Assembly (NCBI GenBank): GCA_037147235.1
Contig: JBAWVO010000334.1
Span: 1-6,942 of the forward strand
From: JANXQG01 sp037147235
GTDB taxonomy: Bacteria > Planctomycetota > Planctomycetia > Pirellulales > Thermoguttaceae
Direction: 5' to 3'
DNA: 6,942 nt
Part shown: piece by piece, positions 5,022-6,942 of the stretch
Position numbering within the stretch: the first letter of the stretch is position 1
Layout of the letters: every line of letters starts with the position of its first letter
Translations under genes and position numbers: made by a program
The notes under the pieces: model-generated
Databases searched by the model: none
Told to the model about the DNA's origin: nothing
Seen by the model: only the letters and a program-made list of their open reading frames with translations

Positions 5022-6380
5022 TTACCGTGCCGCCAGAGCCACGCACCAGCTTTGCGTGTCGCCCGTGTGCGGAGTGTAGGGGGCGTTCCAACTGCCTTGG
5101 CCGTCCAGCCTGGTGATCGCTCGCCACACCGATTCATCTTCCATGAAACGCAGGTGGGCGGAGCGTTCAATCGTGATTTCGGAGCGCATGCCGACGATGT
5201 ATTGCGAGAAGTCCGCAAGCATGATGTCGCCCTTGTCCCCAACGGCCGGAAGCTTCTCGGTGAACACCACCGGCCGCGACAAGATGGAAAATCCGCCGTC
5301 ACTCTCTCGCATGACCGGGATGGCAGAACCGCCCAAGCCGACGTTTAGTTGCAAGGAAAGCAACTGCGGAATTGCCGTGGGATTCGCAATCCAGACAGCA
5401 CGATTGAAGCAACCGGGGTGAAGACGAGCAAGCATCTTCGTGAGGTTCTCAAAGACGATGGTATCGGCGTCTTGGAGCGTTTCCTTGGCAACCGTGACCA
5501 AAGCCGGATCATTCAGCACGCCACGCGGTTGACCGGCACCAGTGCCTTGGAGGAGGGCATAATCGATGAACCAAGAATTGGCACCGTTCAGCGCGGAGCT
5601 TAGCTGCGATTCAAACCCGATGCCGTCCGCGGCGAGTTCGTTCGATGCCGACGCAAACAGAGCCAACTTCTTGGCCCGGAGTTCGATCCGTCGGAACTTC
5701 GGATTTTTCACCGTGGCGGTATCGCTCTCACCGATCCACTGGCTTTCAATCCCGCCGAACAAGGTGCCACCGGCGGCCGTCGATGAATCAAACCCGGCAA
5801 CCTTGAGGGTCTCGGCCTTCATCGGATAGACGAGACACCGGCCAAGGACGATGGAAGACTCCAGAATCGAGTCGAGGTACTTTGCGGAATACTCGGTTGG
5901 CACCGCGTAGCCACCGCTCGGGCCGCTGCCTTCGTTCAGGGCGGCCTTCAGTCCGGGATGGAAGAGATTCTTCGTGATCGGCGTCAGGAAGTCATCCAGG
6001 GTTGAAAAACCGTCATTGCTGCGGCTCGTGCCGAAAAGCTTGGCATACGAGGCACCGATGCAGCCACGGGCCGGGATGCCGTTGCCGTTGCTGCGGCTTC
6101 GGGTTGCCGACGGATTGAATTCGTCCAGCCCGCCAGTATCGGTGGCGGTGGCGTTGGTCGGTGGTCCGCCGTGCATCTCGTCAATGTGGGCCTGATATTT
6201 GGCAATGTCGTGATTGAGATCCGCGACACGCATTTTTGCCTTGTCGAATTCGGCCTGCACGGAAGGGGCCATGTCTTGGCCGTACGCTTCGGCAATTTGC
6301 CGTTCCATCGTTGTGAGCAGCCGCTCCTTCTCAACCTTAAAATTCTGGATTGCAACTTCTGGGCGTGGTGCCATGGTCAT
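5022..6380 (-). CDS. HK97-family phage major capsid protein
   Basis: This 452-aa protein builds the icosahedral shell of tailed phages. Residues about 11-70 are charged and helical, with VEKERLLTTMERQIAEAYG near the start, fitting the scaffolding delta domain. A Gly/Pro/Asn-rich linker (about 71-107) follows. The capsid fold begins around GPSGGYAVPTEYSAKYLD (153-170) and includes the family hallmark GTGAGQPRGVLN (279-290), then TEKLPAVGDKGDIMLADFSQY near 374-394. Length is normal for an unprocessed HK97-type subunit. Maturation usually needs a prohead protease, but none is visible. The first ATG (6380) overlaps the stop of the upstream gene as ATGA, yet the GGAG lies only 1 nt before it. The second ATG (6374) has the same GGAG 7 nt away and may be the real start. 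Confidence 0.95.
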   Translation of the reverse strand: MTMAPRPEVAIQNFKVEKERLLTTMERQIAEAYGQDMAPSVQAEFDKAKMRVADLNHDIAKYQAHIDEMHGGPPTNATATDTGGLDEFNPSATRSRSNGNGIPARGCIGASYAKLFGTSRSNDGFSTLDDFLTPITKNLFHPGLKAALNEGSGPSGGYAVPTEYSAKYLDSILESSIVLGRCLVYPMKAETLKVAGFDSSTAAGGTLFGGIESQWIGESDTATVKNPKFRRIELRAKKLALFASASNELAADGIGFESQLSSALNGANSWFIDYALLQGTGAGQPRGVLNDPALVTVAKETLQDADTIVFENLTKMLARLHPGCFNRAVWIANPTAIPQLLSLQLNVGLGGSAIPVMRESDGGFSILSRPVVFTEKLPAVGDKGDIMLADFSQYIVGMRSEITIERSAHLRFMEDESVWRAITRLDGQGSWNAPYTPHTGDTQSWCVALAAR

Positions 6381-6655
6381 TCTCCTTCGTTGGTGAGTTC
6401 CGCAATCATGCGGTAAATGGTTGCGACAAGTTCGTCGCCAGTGGCTCGCAAAATTGCAAGCGATGTATGGTAAGGCGTCACTACCGCTTCACGGGGACAG
6501 CCCTGGTCGTGCCAGTCCTGAATGTCGATCTTCCGCCAGCGGCATAAACCACCGACGTACAACGGCAATGGCACCGACCCGGCGTCGATCAGGTCGATCA
6601 GCTTTTCGGCGTCGGTCTTCAGAAGGGCGGCGAGTTCGTTGATGTCGTAAAACAT
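6377..6655 (-). CDS. AlpA/excisionase-like helix-turn-helix protein
   Basis: The 92-aa product begins YDINELAALLKTDAEKLIDL, and W40-R41-K42 with DIQDW (44-48) completes a winged-helix pattern of the MerR/AlpA/excisionase type: helix-turn-helix, a small wing with an aromatic-basic strand, then a final helix. Such proteins bind DNA in mobile elements as excisionases, directionality factors or transcription regulators. The C-terminal half is helical and unassigned. AGGAGA lies 8 nt before the ATG. The gene follows the zinc-ribbon gene by 18 nt and overlaps the capsid gene by 4 nt (ATGA), so translation is probably coupled to the capsid. A regulator placed directly before a capsid gene is unusual. 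It could alternatively be a small structural or packaging protein that uses an HTH fold, as small terminases do. Confidence 0.7.
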   Translation of the reverse strand: MFYDINELAALLKTDAEKLIDLIDAGSVPLPLYVGGLCRWRKIDIQDWHDQGCPREAVVTPYHTSLAILRATGDELVATIYRMIAELTNEGE

Positions 6656-6673
6656 AATTTTGTTCTCCTATGG

Positions 6674-6892
6674 TTAATTATCCAGAGCTTTGGATGGTTG
6701 GCAATCGCATGTTTTGCTAGAGTCTAGCAAATAGGCGCGCCGACGAGGCGGCGTCGCCTTGAAGCGTTCCTTCGATTTCAAGCCGCACCCCAAGCACCTG
6801 AGATACCGGAGGCGAAAGCCCGAGGCGTCAACGGGTTGAACCGAGTACACGATGAACCAGCCCCCGCAATCGCATTTATCGCCACTCCTCAT
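6674..6892 (-). CDS. Small zinc-ribbon protein
   Basis: The 72-aa product has CDCGGW (C7, C9) and, about 24 residues later, RYLRCLGCG (C33, C36), a four-cysteine pattern fitting a zinc ribbon or zinc beta-hairpin. A basic segment (KERFKATPPRRR) follows, and a second CDC pair (C62, C64) is near the end. Short proteins of this kind in phages bind nucleic acid; Ogr/Delta-type late activators have a comparable ribbon, but CxC rather than CxxC in the first knuckle differs from them, so that name is not assigned. An AAGGAG sequence 9 nt before the ATG supports the start. It is the first gene of the visible minus-strand phage block. Confidence 0.65.
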   Translation of the reverse strand: MRSGDKCDCGGWFIVYSVQPVDASGFRLRYLRCLGCGLKSKERFKATPPRRRAYLLDSSKTCDCQPSKALDN

Positions 6893-6942
6893 TGCACGTT
6901 CTCCTTCAGGTCTCGCATACCGATTGAAAATGGGGTGTCACT

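Noticed and set aside
4996..5127. N-terminal extension of the 167-aa phage protein
   Set aside because: It overlaps the capsid gene in another frame, while the ATG at 4995 has its own ribosome binding site.

Overview
The window looks like a piece of a planctomycete chromosome (Pirellulales- or Gemmatales-like) carrying a phage-derived segment. The host assignment rests on a DUF1559 protein with a prepilin-type N-terminus and an H-X9-DG motif, preceded by a small transthyretin-like lipoprotein. This pairing is greatly expanded in Planctomycetes. Composition is moderately GC-rich. All confident protein genes lie on the minus strand.

Left block (1-2940): a putative minus-strand operon runs lipoprotein (2804 to 2400), DUF1559 pseudopilin-like protein (2366 to 1512), then an NtrC-type sigma-54 response regulator (1467 to 115). 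A TATAAT-like -10 box lies just upstream of the lipoprotein. A hairpin followed by a weak T-rich stretch lies past the regulator. No partner histidine kinase is visible.

Middle block (2941-4370): there is no intact protein gene. It holds short direct and inverted repeats, a decayed fragment of a phage-type HTH/DNA-methyltransferase gene (about 3480-3704), and the most striking structure of the window. At 3846-4178 six copies of a 28-bp repeat recur at exactly 61 bp, so five 33-bp spacers separate them. Repeat sequence and period resemble a type I-E CRISPR array. The spacers, however, are not like captured protospacers: four of five contain a strong and different inverted repeat, two of them perfect palindromes of 18 and 22 bp, and another strong hairpin follows the last repeat. 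Structure is kept while sequence changes, so this may be a CRISPR-like array used for something else, or a different class of hairpin array. No cas genes are in the window.

Right block (4371-6942): a compact minus-strand phage module reads zinc-ribbon protein, AlpA/excisionase-like HTH protein, HK97-fold major capsid protein and a 167-aa probable structural protein, ending in a good intrinsic terminator. Spacing is tight, with an ATGA overlap before the capsid gene. Portal, terminase and protease genes are not visible. They may lie beyond the right edge, or the segment may be a capsid-encoding satellite or relic.
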